Source: Diploptera punctata (Eukaryota; Arthropoda; Insecta; Blattodea; Blaberidae). Taken from it: a stretch of DNA of 64,000 bases. The stretch lies in assembly GCA_030220185.1 (NCBI GenBank), contig JASPKZ010010276.1, positions 532,501 through 596,500 of the forward strand, given 5' to 3'. The notes beneath the pieces were generated by a model, which worked only from the letters and a program-made list of their open reading frames with translations, did no database searches and had not been told where the DNA came from. This document shows, piece after piece, positions 43,465 to 54,178 of the stretch (position 1 is its first letter; each line of letters begins with the position of its first letter). Made by a program: the position numbers and the translations under genes.

Positions 43465-44141
43465 ACGAGAGGTGGAAACACTGCTATAGAGACGCCATGC
43501 GACGGAAACTGACAGCACACGTCAGTTACATACCTACTTTACCTAGATCATATAAACTCTTCCTTCCCGTATCATGCGCAAGCAAACTGGCGACAGGAAC
43601 AGATTGTCCTGTTAGCTGACGGTCAAATCTACTGTTGTCACGATGTTTTAGAAACAGGAACAACGGAATTTGATAAAGATTGAATATGCAAGAAGTTGTA
43701 CAGCATGGCAGTGTCATCACGGTCTTCAAAGAGGCTTGCGAGGAATCTGCATTGCCTTACAGAACAGTGGCATGGTGGGTAAAAGCCACGTATCATGTCA
43801 CTTTTCTTGTCACCCACCGTGTTATGTATGGCAATACTGATTCCCGCAAGCCTCTTTAAGACCTCGAAGACACTGCCGTGCTTTACGGCTCTAGCACATT
43901 CATTCTCTATCCAACTCCTTTGTTCCTGTTTCTAAAACATAGTGACAGACTACATTAGATCACCAACTAACGACGATCTGTTTCTCTCACCAGTTTTCAT
44001 ACGCGTGATGTGGGAAGGGAGACTTTATATGTTCTAAGGTACGATAAGTATGTAAATTACGTGTGCTATCAGCGACTTCAGTAGGTTCGTCGCATGATAT
44101 CTCTACAGTAGTGATACCATTATTAAAAGTTCCGCCCTCGT
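43465..44141. mobile_element. Palindromic mariner-like derivative (inverted duplication of the 5' half)
   Basis: Left arm from TACGAGAGGTGGAA (43464) and right arm to CCGCCCTCGTGCA (44143) are inverted; TACGAGGG is a familiar mariner-type end. Within both arms lies the N-terminal helix-turn-helix part of a mariner-type transposase: plus strand EQRNLIKIEYARSCTAWQC (~43658) and, in a shifted frame, EACEESALPYRTVARWVKA (~43731); the mirror copy reads antisense at ~43815-43945. The catalytic domain is absent. Arms ~300 bp with a loop of <50 bp around 43785. Confidence 0.8.
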
Positions 44142-44190
44142 GCATTTATATAAATGGAAAATGATTTCTTTCCTAATGCATTTTTGTCTG

Positions 44191-44461
44191 ATGCCATCAG
44201 GTTGTCTTTTTATGACATTCCTGGATTTCTCCCCTGACATTTGTGAAATTTTAATTCCTTTCATAGGTTGGGGCATCTAAAAATCGGAATTCGTTTCCAT
44301 GATGATATGATGGGTCATAAATAATGATGAAGCGTCAGACCATGTGCAACCACTGGAATAATTCCTCTTACGGAAAAATTCCTTTGGTCTGACCGGGAGC
44401 CAATACCAGGACCTCCTGAGCAGTAACCAGGAACACTGGCCACTAGCCCATGAAGCTGGTA
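44191..44461 (-). mobile_element. SINE-B copy 3, complete
   Basis: Antisense; right end ACTAGCCCATGAAGCTGGTA is the head (A box TGGGCTAGTGG reversed), with a degenerate B box at ~44395-44408 (GGGAGCCAATACC). The body includes AACGAATTCC, GATATGATGGG and the end GGTTGTCTTTTTATGACATT. Confidence 0.85.
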
Positions 44462-44807
44462 AATTAACATTGTAATATCAAGTTAATATATCTAGATTCC
44501 AAGAAACCAATTTTCAAACTTGTATTTGTAAAAATTGCAATAAGTTATTTCTAGTTGATTGGAGTAAAAAGTCCGAACGCATAAAAATATGTTCAAATCT
44601 TAACTTTTAGCGCATAAAATTCCGTTCCCTAATTATATCACTTGCCTAAGAAACGGGTTGGGGTGCTTTTTCTTTGCTATAGATCATGTGGATCACAATC
44701 GCACCTTGGATCTCTGTCAGATAATTTTCTTTGGCGAAGTTCTGAGACTTTTGAATTGAATTGAAAACAAATGAATCCTTTCAAGCAATCGATAGATAAC
44801 AAGTCGA

Positions 44808-44892
44808 GAGAATTGCCTGCAACTCGTGTTGAATGATGGTGGAGGCTCTTGTTCTTTCCTCTGGTCATTGTTGGGAAGCATAGCCAGCCCGA
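44808..44892 (+). repeat. Family K short repeat copy 2
   Basis: GAGAATTGCCTGCAACTCGT and GTTGGGAAGCATAGCCAGCC match copies at 43110 and 63695. Confidence 0.5.
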
Positions 44893-45230
44893 TGAAATTG
44901 AAATTAGGTAACCTCAAAATGGGAATCTCCAGCTCTGATGGAGATATGACAACTTCGAACGAAATTCTTCGTAATGGAACAACCCACGAGTTGTTCAGAC
45001 GATGCAACGTGGAGCGAGGATTAGTGCCATAAACTCCTCTTCAGTTCAGATAGGTGTCTGATATACACAACTTTTCACATAAATAAAATAAATTTTCGGA
45101 TCAGATGAACGAGCTGGTCACAGAACAGAACCTCCTTTTCTATCCATTTTTCGGGGAATGGTTAAGATGTTCATAAAAGCCATGTAAAAAGTAATCTGGG
45201 GCTCCATCATGTTGAAATAACGTATATTAA

Positions 45231-46538
45231 CACATTGGTGACGGGCCACGGAGATCTCCGTGTTTAAATGGCCAGCGCTAGACGACGGGCCACGGAGATT
45301 TCCGTGTTTACGTTTTCTATGGTTTTCCAGCCTCTTCGCTTTTGAAGGAGCGTGCAATTTTGTTTTTCTCATTGTGAAATAAACTATAGTTGTTTTTGTA
45401 CTCCTCTCTTCTCTTTTATGAAATTGCCAACTTTACAGAAAGAGTTGTTTACAATTTTAAGACAGATGGCTGGTGAAATATGGAATTTTAGTGCCGATAG
45501 TTAGGCGATTACGGGATACGTATGTAACCTGTAAATATATGTTGCAGAGGGGAAAAATTAGAAGAAACACTATTTTGCGTTCTGGAGTCGAAGTTATATC
45601 TGTGGCATCATGTGTACCAGAATAATTATTATAAGTGTGGCTAAAGCTAAAAAATTGCTCGAAAGAAAGACTAGAGTTTCTGAAGCAATAAAGATTAACA
45701 GAGGACTTCCAAAATCATTTGTGGAAGCAGGAAATAAACTCAAACCAGGAGAATGTGTGTTTTGAAGTAAGGGGGACCTTTTGCTACAAACATCGAAAGA
45801 TAAAAGGGACGTAAGAATGGTTAGCACATTGCATCAGGCAACACGAGAATGGGAGGGAGTTGTAAAAATGCCCTATTGAATACTTCAAAATAACAAGTAT
45901 GTGAAGGGTGTAGACAGGGCTGACCAGTACCTATCATATTACTCCATCCTTAGAAAAACAGTGAAATGAAGCAAGAAAGTTGTATTGTGGCCTGTGAATT
46001 GTGCATTCTAATGCTTTTTGGGTCTATAAATTTCAAAATCCTAACAAGAATATGTCAAACAAAGTTTTTTGCTTGAAACAGCCTCTTGTTTGGCAGTCGT
46101 AAAATTAGGAACAGATGACAGGAAAGAGGAGGGAAGACAGAGTGAAAAGGACACCATGTCAAGACCCACAAAGAAGGCTGAGACATATAGAAACATAAAT
46201 TAACACCAACTGTGTCTGAAAAAAAAAAAACCTTCCAAAACCTTGCCACGTTTTTAGTGAACACAAGAAAAGAAACTCGCTACATATGCTCTTTTTGCCC
46301 TGTGCCTTTAAATAAAGGGAAATGTTTATAACGCTATCAAACCCTCAATTTGTACTAGAAGGTCTGATGAGTACAGTAATAAAGATTTACTTATGCAATA
46401 TTGTTATTGACTGTAAATATATTGATGTAAAAATCACACTGTGCTAGCGCGGTTTAAAATTTAAAAGTCCACGCTACTGACAGAAATGTCCGGTCCAGCA
46501 GCGGTGGATGGAACGCACAGCAGTCGGTCACCAATGTG
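45231..46538 (+). mobile_element. piggyBac-like transposon copy 2, perfect TTAA TSD
   Basis: CACATTGGTGAC at 45231 and GTCACCAATGTG ending at 46538 are flanked by TTAA at 45227-45230 and 46539-46542. The left subterminal region has two copies of GGGCCACGGAGATYTCCGTG (45243 and 45286), palindromic. The plus strand encodes KINRGLPKSFVEAG (~45690), STLHQATREWEG (~45821) and GVDRADQYLSYYSILRK (45907-45957), C-terminal piggyBac transposase. The N-terminal domains are missing, and frames are broken near 45765 and 45967. Confidence 0.95.
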
Positions 46539-46834
46539 TTAACAAACACGTGAGATGTGTTGTAATATTAAGAAGAGATGTATGTCTCTCAGAAATACAG
46601 TCTATACTGCTAGTGATAAATGGGTTTAAATAAGATATGGGCCTATTAATAATCATCGATTGTTCCAACCCACATATTCACTGCACATTTATGTCGATAC
46701 GTTAAAACTGAGCACTTGGGATACTCATCTGTCAAAACATTACAGTTCTATTTATCAATGCATCTCTAGTGAAATAGGTACCATCAGTGAAATTTACTGT
46801 ACATAATAATGGTAAATTTCTTTCTTAGCTCTAC

Positions 46835-46930
46835 AGCCAAGGGCGGTCTTTGGATACCTTCGCAATTCTCCTCCACTCATCTCTCTTCCATATATCAATG
46901 CGTCCGTTTCATTACATTTCTGTGACAATT
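46835..46930 (-). mobile_element. Possible LINE C-terminal fragment
   Basis: Minus strand reads EWRRIAKVSKDRPW, similar to the conserved W-R-x-A segment near LINE C-termini. Short and isolated. Confidence 0.35.
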
Positions 46931-47231
46931 TCGCGTTAAGGATTTTTTTAAAAGGTAGAATTGTTAGCAACATGCTTAACCTCTTTACGCTGAAGGAGAG
47001 TGAATGTTCTATTCAGGATTGTCTCCCTTAGTCGTCAGGTCGCAATTATAGCGTTAGGAACTAGATTTTCACCTCTGAATGCCTAGCCATAGAACTGTGC
47101 CCAGGAGCCATGACGAGGACATGCATCCATTGATCCTGGTAGGAATACATGTAATTTCTCAAGTTTTAATAAGTGTATAGATATCAGAAAATATGCACCC
47201 TTGATACCCCCTTCTGCCACTTTCGTTCCCA

Positions 47232-47278
<47 letters not shown>

Positions 47279-48475
47279 TTGCTTTATTTATTCTGGAAGA
47301 GTTATGACCATACGACTTTATCTTCTATTCAACCTGGGGCGGTATTTTTAAAAGGCTGTTAGTCAGTTGAGTTCGCTGTTTTCATAGTTATAAATTGTTG
47401 ATTACCCTACCTCGGTAGCTAGTCGGTTCCTATTTGTTTCAGGGTGAGCTCTGAGATTCAAGTCTAATATAGGGACCGGAAGGAGAGATGCCTTGAAAGC
47501 AGACAATAGTTCATATTTAACTTATTTTATCTATCTTCGTTGACAAACTTAAGTGCACTTTACATTTTCCGAAAAAAAACTTTTCTGTTACGGACATTTG
47601 ATATCTCAAACTTACGAGGGCTCGAGCTCTCTGATGAATTTTTAATCGGGTTTCTTTTTACTAAGTCACGCAACTTTTATTCCAAGACATTATTCAAACA
47701 AATGAAATGTAGACCTTCTCTCCACGAACGATTGAGTGTGTTCTCTCTATGAACTGTTAAGTCTTGTTGGTTTTGTCCTCATGAGTTTAGTATCGAAGTC
47801 AGGACCCTTTATTTCCATATATGGTTGTACATCCTAACTCTGATTTTGATTGGTTAGAATTTTCAATTATTTTAAATCACATGTCTCCTAGGAGCGTACA
47901 TATTTTTATTAAACTCCCACCTACCTCCTTTCTTCTCACGTGTAGCTAGCGTGTTTATCAGTTTGAGCTTCCCGCGGCTGTAAATGTTGGAAGTTTGAAG
48001 TTTCTTCCAAACGTGATGTTTTCAACTAGACCCCGCTTAAGAATTTCTGGTATACTTCGGTGACTACATATTTATGACCTCTTCGCATTAAGGTTTCCCA
48101 CTGCTACTTGTGGGAAATTTCACCAATGAGATATTTGTTATTTTGTATTCTATATTCAGTTCATTCTTTGTTTATTAACTAATCACATTTATTAATCGTT
48201 ATATTAAATTAGGAGTTCATTACATCCACTACATCTAGCACAAATATACGAAGTACATAATTACAATTATATTATCAGTATATATGCTATAATAAATTAA
48301 AAAACGAAAAAGTAAAAAGAGGAATTCATATGCATAGAGCCCTTATTTGTATGCACTAAACCTAATAATAATGATGATAATAACAATAATAAAAATAATA
48401 TTAGTGAAATAATAAACACAATTTGATATATGCAAATTAAGCGTGAAGAAAATATTCACACAGAAGTTTAACTAG
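46931..48475. other. Unassigned sequence with an AAT microsatellite
   Basis: AAT repeats at 47234-47275. Otherwise no recognised element over 1.5 kb. Confidence 0.4.
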
Positions 48476-48479
48476 CCCA

Positions 48480-49745
48480 TTGGCCCTATCAAACCCATAG
48501 GCTCAAGGCCGCGCGGACATAAGCTCTCCAATACATCCCTATCCTAGGCTAATGTTTTCAAATCATTCCCTGTACAATCTATTTCCCTTAAATAATCATC
48601 ATCATCTGCATTCATGGATTAGGTCTGTTGACCCGTTCCGACTTCAGCCCATCTCTTTCTAGGTCTTCCCACATCTCGGGTGCCTTTAGGTTTGTATTTT
48701 GTTATTTGTTTTGGATATCTATCTTCATTTATTCTGTCTATGTGTTGCTTCCATTTTTGCCTATATGTATCTATTTTATCAGTTATTGCAAATATTTCAA
48801 GTTCCTGTCTTATTTCTGTGTTCTTGATTCTGTCTTCCTTAGTGCACCTTTAACAGATCTCATTTCTGCCGCCGTTATCCTACTTAGATCTTGTTTTTTA
48901 TGTATCCAGGCTTCTGAACCATAGAGCAGTACCGGTACTGCCAACGTTTTGTAAAATTTCAATTGGGTCTCTCTTGTTTTGTTATTTAGTGATCGTTTTA
49001 TCGTACCACATATTCCTGGAATTTTGCTCTTTTATTAGTTATATCATTATCATAATTTAATGAAATGTCACATCCTAGATAATTGAGATGGTTCACCTGT
49101 TCTATGATTTTGTTTCCCATTACTATTTTTGATCTGATTTGATTTTTCCCTTGGAATGCCATTACCTTAGTTTTTTCTATGAATATTTTGAGAGTATATT
49201 GTTCACATATATTCTGTAGTTTAAAAATATTCCTTTGAAGTTCGTCTTCCGTATTTGCTATTATTACCTGGTCATCAGCGTATAATAATGTTTTCAAGTA
49301 GTGTGTTTTATCTAATAATGTTTAATATTATTCTCCCACCCCATACTTGGTACACAAACTGGAAGTTTTCAATCTAGCTTTCCTATAATGTTTCCATGCC
49401 CCTCATTCATTCCCTATTCGTGCCACATGTCTTGTTCATATTACATCTGGTTTTCTATAACGATTAATAGATCACTCTTATATAGTATTCTCCATTCGCC
49501 TATCTGCTCACCTCTATTTGGTCCAAACATTTTCCTAGAAACTTTATTCTCAAATACTTGTAATATTTTCTCCCCCTTTAAGTAAGTCATGTTTCGCATC
49601 TATATATTATGACTGAAATAACAGGTTTATATATTTTCAGTTTAATTTTTTTTAGAGAAGATCGAACGACAAGAGCTCCTGTAATAGCATACATTTCCAG
49701 AAGCCTATGTTTAATTTGTTTGTACATCTCATTCACACAAAAGTT
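48480..49745 (-). mobile_element. RTE-like LINE family 1 copy split by LINE family 2
   Basis: Outer parts 48480-48596 (GGCCCTATCAAACCCATAGG, the 3' end) and 49314-49745 (GTTTCGCATC, CCTATGTTTAATTTG) are collinear with the family in antisense. Diverged, with no intact frame. The family 2 insertion occupies 48597-49313. Confidence 0.85.
48597..49313 (-). mobile_element. LINE family 2 (subfamily of 970-1206), 5'-truncated at the catalytic box
   Basis: Minus strand begins LKTLLYADDQVIIANTEDEL (49300), keeps the YADD box intact, then VMAFQGKNQIRSKI, HLNYLGCDISLN (~49090) and a C-terminus broken by frameshifts, ending in the GAT tail at left. Flanked by AATAAT at 48591-48596 and 49314-49319. A frame break follows VVR near 48998. 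Confidence 0.88.
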
Positions 49746-50290
49746 AAATAAAATATAAATTAAGATATTTTAAACAATTCTAACGGCCAGCAGCTCCTGA
49801 TTTCCTGCCTCACGCCCTTAGGAAGTGAGTACTAACCATATTAGCTGCAGTTTAACTACATAGATTCAATAGAATCAGCAGAAAGCAAAGTATGCACGAT
49901 ATGGGCGGTACTGGTGTAGCTGCTGTTCTCGTATTACTTTTCAAACTGTTCTGTGTGCGACACCCATTTTATGTTCAAGTCATTCAATCCTTAATTGAAG
50001 GCTCCTCAACTAAGCGATCAAGTCTTTCACGTTCGGAAATATTTGAATTCGTTTTCCTCCTCTCTTCTGGTATTCTGGTGTCAATTGCCCTGTTAACCGT
50101 TGGAAAAGTCCTGAAAACATAGTATGAGTGGGATGTTTCCTAGGTCAATAGCGAGCCCGAGTAAACTTCCCCGCTTCCCTTTTGTTTCTATTTGCTTAAC
50201 AGTACTTTAAACCATGTCTGTAAATTCCATATTCGCTATTTCACAAGGCTCTTCCAATGTATACTTCAATAAGTAAATACAGACTACAAT
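49746..50290. other. Unassigned sequence
   Basis: No element recognised. Confidence 0.4.
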
Positions 50291-50295
50291 AAAGC

Positions 50296-50372
<77 letters not shown>

Positions 50373-50380
50373 AATTGTTG
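50296..50380. repeat. AAT/ATT microsatellite with strand switch
   Basis: AATAAT run turning into TTATTATT at ~50350, forming a perfect palindromic junction. Confidence 0.95.
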
Positions 50381-50383
50381 TTG

Positions 50384-50489
50384 TTAAATTATTATTATTA
50401 TTGCTGTTAAATTATTATTATTGCTGTTAAATTACTATTATTGCTGTTAAATTACTATTATTGCTGTTAATTTATCATTATTGCTGTTA

Positions 50490-50541
<52 letters not shown>

Positions 50542-50545
50542 ATTA
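50384..50545. repeat. 20-bp minisatellite grading into ATT repeat
   Basis: Unit GTTAAATTATTATTATTGCT, five to six copies with single substitutions, followed by pure ATT. Confidence 0.9.
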
Positions 50546-50547
50546 TT

Positions 50548-51099
50548 AACACACTGGCTCTATCGGACCCGTAGGTTCATGGCCGCGTGGACATAGGCTT
50601 TTCATACATTTCTATTCTGAGCCAATTTTTTTCCAATCATCCCCTGTATAATCTACTTCCCTGAAAACATGAATAATGTTATTCTTCCACCTGATTCTTA
50701 GTCTACCAATTGTGCATTTTCCCTCTGGTTTTTCTACAAGAATCTTTCATGTACCTCTTTCATCCCCCATACGTGTCACATGTCCTGCCATCGTAGTGTA
50801 AGAAACTTAACTGTTCTTATTATATCTGGCTTCTTATACAAAGTCTATCATGTAGCTCACTATTATGAAGTTTTCTCCATTCACCTGTCTGTTCATCTCT
50901 TTTTTGACCCAAAAATTTTCCTAAGAACTTTATTCTCAAATACTCGTAATCTTCTTTACTCCCTTAAAGTAAGAGTCCATGTTTCGCATTTATATAACTG
51001 GGAGAATAATTGTTTTATATATTTTCAATTTAATGTTTTTTGAAAGGAATTGGGACGACAAGAGTCTCTGTAATGCAATATAGCATGCAATTCCAGAAT
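50548..51099 (-). mobile_element. RTE-like LINE family 1, 3' copy
   Basis: Antisense GACCCGTAGGTTCATGGCCG, ACTTCCCTGAAAACATG and GTAAGAGTCCATGTTTCGCA match the family. Truncated near the HRLNSGNACYY region at the right. It abuts a family 2-like tail (GACGACGAC at 51102). Frames broken. Confidence 0.88.
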
Positions 51100-51100
51100 T

Positions 51101-51480
51101 GGATGACGACGACGACGACGACGACTAGACCCAATGGCCTGTTCCGATATCATTATAGGTCGAATTGGTTCTTCCATCTCTTCAATGGTCTTCCCAACAT
51201 TCGTCTCCCTTTTGGTTTATAATTATACATTCTTCTTGGTATGCGCTGTTCATTCAATCGTAATACGTGCTGTAGATAAGCATTTTGGTAATATGTTATT
51301 CTTTCACAGAGATTAAATATATATTAAGTTCTGTTCTTATATCTTCATTTTTCTTTTTATCGGTCCTTTGGTATCCTGCTATTGCTCTCAACATCTTCAT
51401 TTCAGCAGCCTCTATTTGTTTACTATCTGCCTTTCTTAATGTAAAATTTCAAAATAGTTTCTTTTCTAGTCTTAATGAAT
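51101..51480 (-). mobile_element. LINE family 2-like 3' end with (GTC)n tail
   Basis: Minus strand from ~51480: TRKETILKFYIKKGR-like, EAAEMKMLRAIAGYQRTDKK (~51415), YNYKPKGRRMLGRPLKRWKN (~51225) and GLGL tail with GTCGTCGTC. Matches 40588-40700. Confidence 0.8.
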
Positions 51481-51526
51481 AATAATAATAATAATAATAA
51501 ATAATAATAACAATAATAATAATAAA
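51481..51526. repeat. AAT microsatellite
   Basis: AATAATAAT with one ACAATAAT variant adjoining the LINE. Confidence 0.9.
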
Positions 51527-51835
51527 ATTAATTATTTAAGCTGGCAGAATTAACATATACTATCCGGTCTGATGTGTAATGTATTTCAGACAACTGAAAG
51601 AAATAAGCAAATTTATGCTGCATATATATGCGGAGTCGTGTGAACAAAGCTTCGCATGCGTAACGAGTGAGAGAATATTTCAATCCCTCCCGATTTCTGA
51701 GCGGCAGTGCACCTTCAACTTAATAAAGCACTTTATTTTCTTGAACCAGAGGATTTCTATGTTGTAATATTGATTGCTTTAATATCATTCCGGTTAGAAA
51801 CAGTATTACCCAATGATTGAATATTTATGATAGTA
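51527..51835. other. Unassigned sequence
   Basis: No element recognised. Confidence 0.4.
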
Positions 51836-51846
51836 TTTAGGAATGT

Positions 51847-52148
51847 GAGGTGGCTCCGTGGCGCAATCGGTTAGACGCTCGCCTCTTACTGCTCGGGTCC
51901 CGAGATCAAGTCTCGGTCGCTCCAAGTGGTTTTCGTGGTGGACGAAACGGAGCTTGGGCAGGTTTTCTCGGGCTTTCTCCCGTTTTTCCTTCCCACAATT
52001 TCATTCCACCATTTCTCCATACTCACTTCATCCATTTCGTTCAGGCGTGGTCGGCCGGCACCCTCGTCATTCACAGTCCTCTATATAAGGGGCTCATCTC
52101 ATCTCATACCTTGACACGACCCTGAGTTGGACACGAGTTGAGGATATG
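51847..52148 (+). mobile_element. SINE-E copy 2 (tRNA-Arg-like head) with TSD
   Basis: GGCTCCGTGGCGCAATCGGT resembles the 5' half of tRNA-Arg(TCT), followed by GATCAAGTCTCGG (B box variant). Body has GACGAAACGGAGCTTGGGCA and CCATTTCGTTCAGG, ending with TCATCTCATCTCATACC. Flanks TTTAGGAATGT (51836-51846) and TTTAGGAACGT (52149-52159) differ at one base. Confidence 0.88.
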
Positions 52149-52286
52149 TTTAGGAACGTATTTGATGTTCTGTCATTTTCACCTATTGTTTTAAGTAATA
52201 CTGAACTTTTAAACTCTTTATTGGGTATGTGGTGGAATATTCAGAGATGACCAGGCTCCACTAACATACAAAATGCTAGTTCTGAT

Positions 52287-52293
52287 GACGATG

Positions 52294-52336
<43 letters not shown>
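52287..52336. repeat. ATT microsatellite, left of SINE-D
   Basis: ATTATTATT run interrupted by SINE-D and continuing at 52685-52732. Confidence 0.95.
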
Positions 52337-52337
<1 letters not shown>

Positions 52338-52682
52338 GTCCCGCGCCGTAGCCGAGCGGTTAAGGTAGGAAGCCTTGGCGCAGAGCTACGGGACTTGCGC
52401 TGGTTCGAGTCTCCATGGGGGAAGAAATTTTCTCATGATATTTCCGCCAGTATGGGACCGGTGCCCACCCAGCATCGTGAGGCAATTGGGTAGCTACAAT
52501 AAGTAGCGGCTCCAGGTTGAGGAACCAGCTATAACCGCTGGGGGACTCGACTTGCTAACCACATGTCACCCCTGCACTGGCTGTTGATCATCTACCTCTG
52601 TGATTGACACATGTGGATGTGAAGGGCCAGCAGCCGGCTGGTAAAAGGGCAACCGCTGAAAAGTGGAAAGACCCTCAATCGG
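52338..52682 (+). mobile_element. SINE-D copy 3 inserted in an ATT microsatellite
   Basis: Complete head (GTAGCCGAGCGGTTAAGG, GGTTCGAGTCTCC) and body; the last ~45 bp differ from copy 1 (AACCGCTGAAAAGTGG, CCTCAATCGG instead of CTTCTAGGCCTGTTGCGCC), a subfamily variation. ATT repeat on both sides. Confidence 0.9.
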
Positions 52683-52683
52683 A

Positions 52684-52684
<1 letters not shown>

Positions 52685-52732
<48 letters not shown>
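52685..52732. repeat. ATT microsatellite, right of SINE-D
   Basis: About 16 ATT units. Confidence 0.95.
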
Positions 52733-52733
<1 letters not shown>

Positions 52734-53171
52734 ATAAATTATATACTTTCGTACTTAGAGCAGCAAACGATAATTTGATTTGAGATAAAATATTTGAAAT
52801 AATGATACCCTTTTGTTGCTGTTTTGTTTAAAGGAACTAATGAATTTCCGAAACCACCAATTAAAATAGGTATACTATAGAGAAAAATATGTTTGAAACT
52901 CAGTCTGCCATATAATTGCACTTCCAAACATGACGTTTCATATTTTCATGGAATTGTCTCATTAAACAACTTGAATTGAGAAGTTTATTTGCGTCTTCCG
53001 TTTGTGAATGTTATTACCTGCTCTTATATACACTGATTTATATTTTCCAGTTGCGTAGCCATATTATTTGTTTAATTTTGAAGTCTACAATATGCTCTTG
53101 TAGTATAAATGTCCGATCTATTAATTGCTTTGCATAGTGGATATAATGACAATTGAGTATCGCAGACTCAG
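52733..53171. other. Unassigned sequence
   Basis: No element recognised. Confidence 0.4.
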
Positions 53172-53600
53172 ATTCAACCCAGGAAGTTAGTGTGTGTTGG
53201 AATAGGGAATTGGATTGCCATTTTAAGTGTTTTCTTGAGAGAAATCCTTATATAAAACTGTAGATTGCAACACAGTAGGTACATAGTTGTAAGTTGTAGT
53301 CGTCCAAGCCACCCCCTCTTAAAGAAAAAAACAGTTACTGAGCTCATACAGATCTGTACTATCATGTTTGAAAGTGTCACTCTCATATTTACTACAAAAC
53401 TAGTTTGCATGCCGTAAAATAAAAACTATGTTTTTTTTTAATGTATAGCACATAGATTTGGAGAAAACTGCTAACCTTGCCCCTCCTCACCTCCCTAAAC
53501 AAACAAATTCAGTTATTATGAGTTTGGCAACATCTACCCTCTGTATGTAGGGGGGCACTGTCTTAGCCCGTAAGGTCTTTAGTAACTTCCTGGGTTGAAT
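53172..53600. mobile_element. Non-autonomous TIR DNA element, family L copy 2
   Basis: ATTCAACCCAGGAAGTTA at 53172 and TAACTTCCTGGGTTGAAT ending at 53600 form 18-bp inverted ends. Interior matches the reverse complement of 2360-2789. Non-coding. Confidence 0.72.
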
Positions 53601-53764
53601 TTAGAGTGTAGAAAATCTGAAGTAAGAATATCGATAGGTGTGGGTGATAGAATAGCTCCGTCATAGACTGTTGCTTCTATGGATATATCCAAAGATTCTT
53701 TATGCATTTTCAATAAAGATCAATTGCTTATGTAACGTTAAAGTTCTCTTTTTACTTTTAACAG

Positions 53765-53945
53765 GTTTTATACATAAAATCTTCCTGTACTCGCATTACG
53801 TTTTGAATATTGTCCTCCATTTATCTCTGCCCTTCCAGTCACCATCCTGCAGACCCCTGTCTTCATCAAATTTATAATTCCCTCAATCCATGTCTTCTTA
53901 GGACTCCCCCTTCTATTCTCCTATTTGGAATCCACTCCAAAACTC
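53765..53945 (-). mobile_element. LINE C-terminal fragment
   Basis: Minus strand reads PKKTWIEGI (~53910), DRGLQDGDWKGRDKWRTIFK (~53860), a typical LINE C-terminal arrangement. Frameshifts inside. Confidence 0.65.
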
Positions 53946-53998
53946 TTAACTAGCAATGTATCTTCATTTATCATCTTCACGTGTACAAAACCACTGTT

Positions 53999-54178
53999 TT
54001 ATCGCCTCATGATGGTTGTCCAGCGGCTCGCTTTGTTTCCCCGCAGCTGATATATTTAATTAAATACAAAGATGCCGACTACCGCAACTATAATAATTCC
54101 GCATGTTAATCATTGTGAAGCATCGTCGCGCGGCACCCGCTCTTATATGAACGGACAACCATCATAGTGAGGCGATAA
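53999..54178. mobile_element. ~180-bp MITE with ~24-bp TIRs
   Basis: TTATCGCCTCATGATGGTTG at 53999 mirrors the right end, where the reverse complement reads TTATCGCCTCACTATGATGG. A 3-bp indel separates the arms. Interior GC-richer than surroundings. Superfamily unknown. Confidence 0.75.

Noticed and set aside
49892..50122. 76-codon frame with a hydrophobic segment, possible small membrane protein
   Set aside because: No recognisable motif, no homolog that I know, and isolated in repeat-rich sequence.
51852..51925. Functional tRNA-Arg gene
   Set aside because: It continues into a SINE-E body with a TSD; the T arm deviates (GATCAAGTC) and the head recurs as a SINE family.
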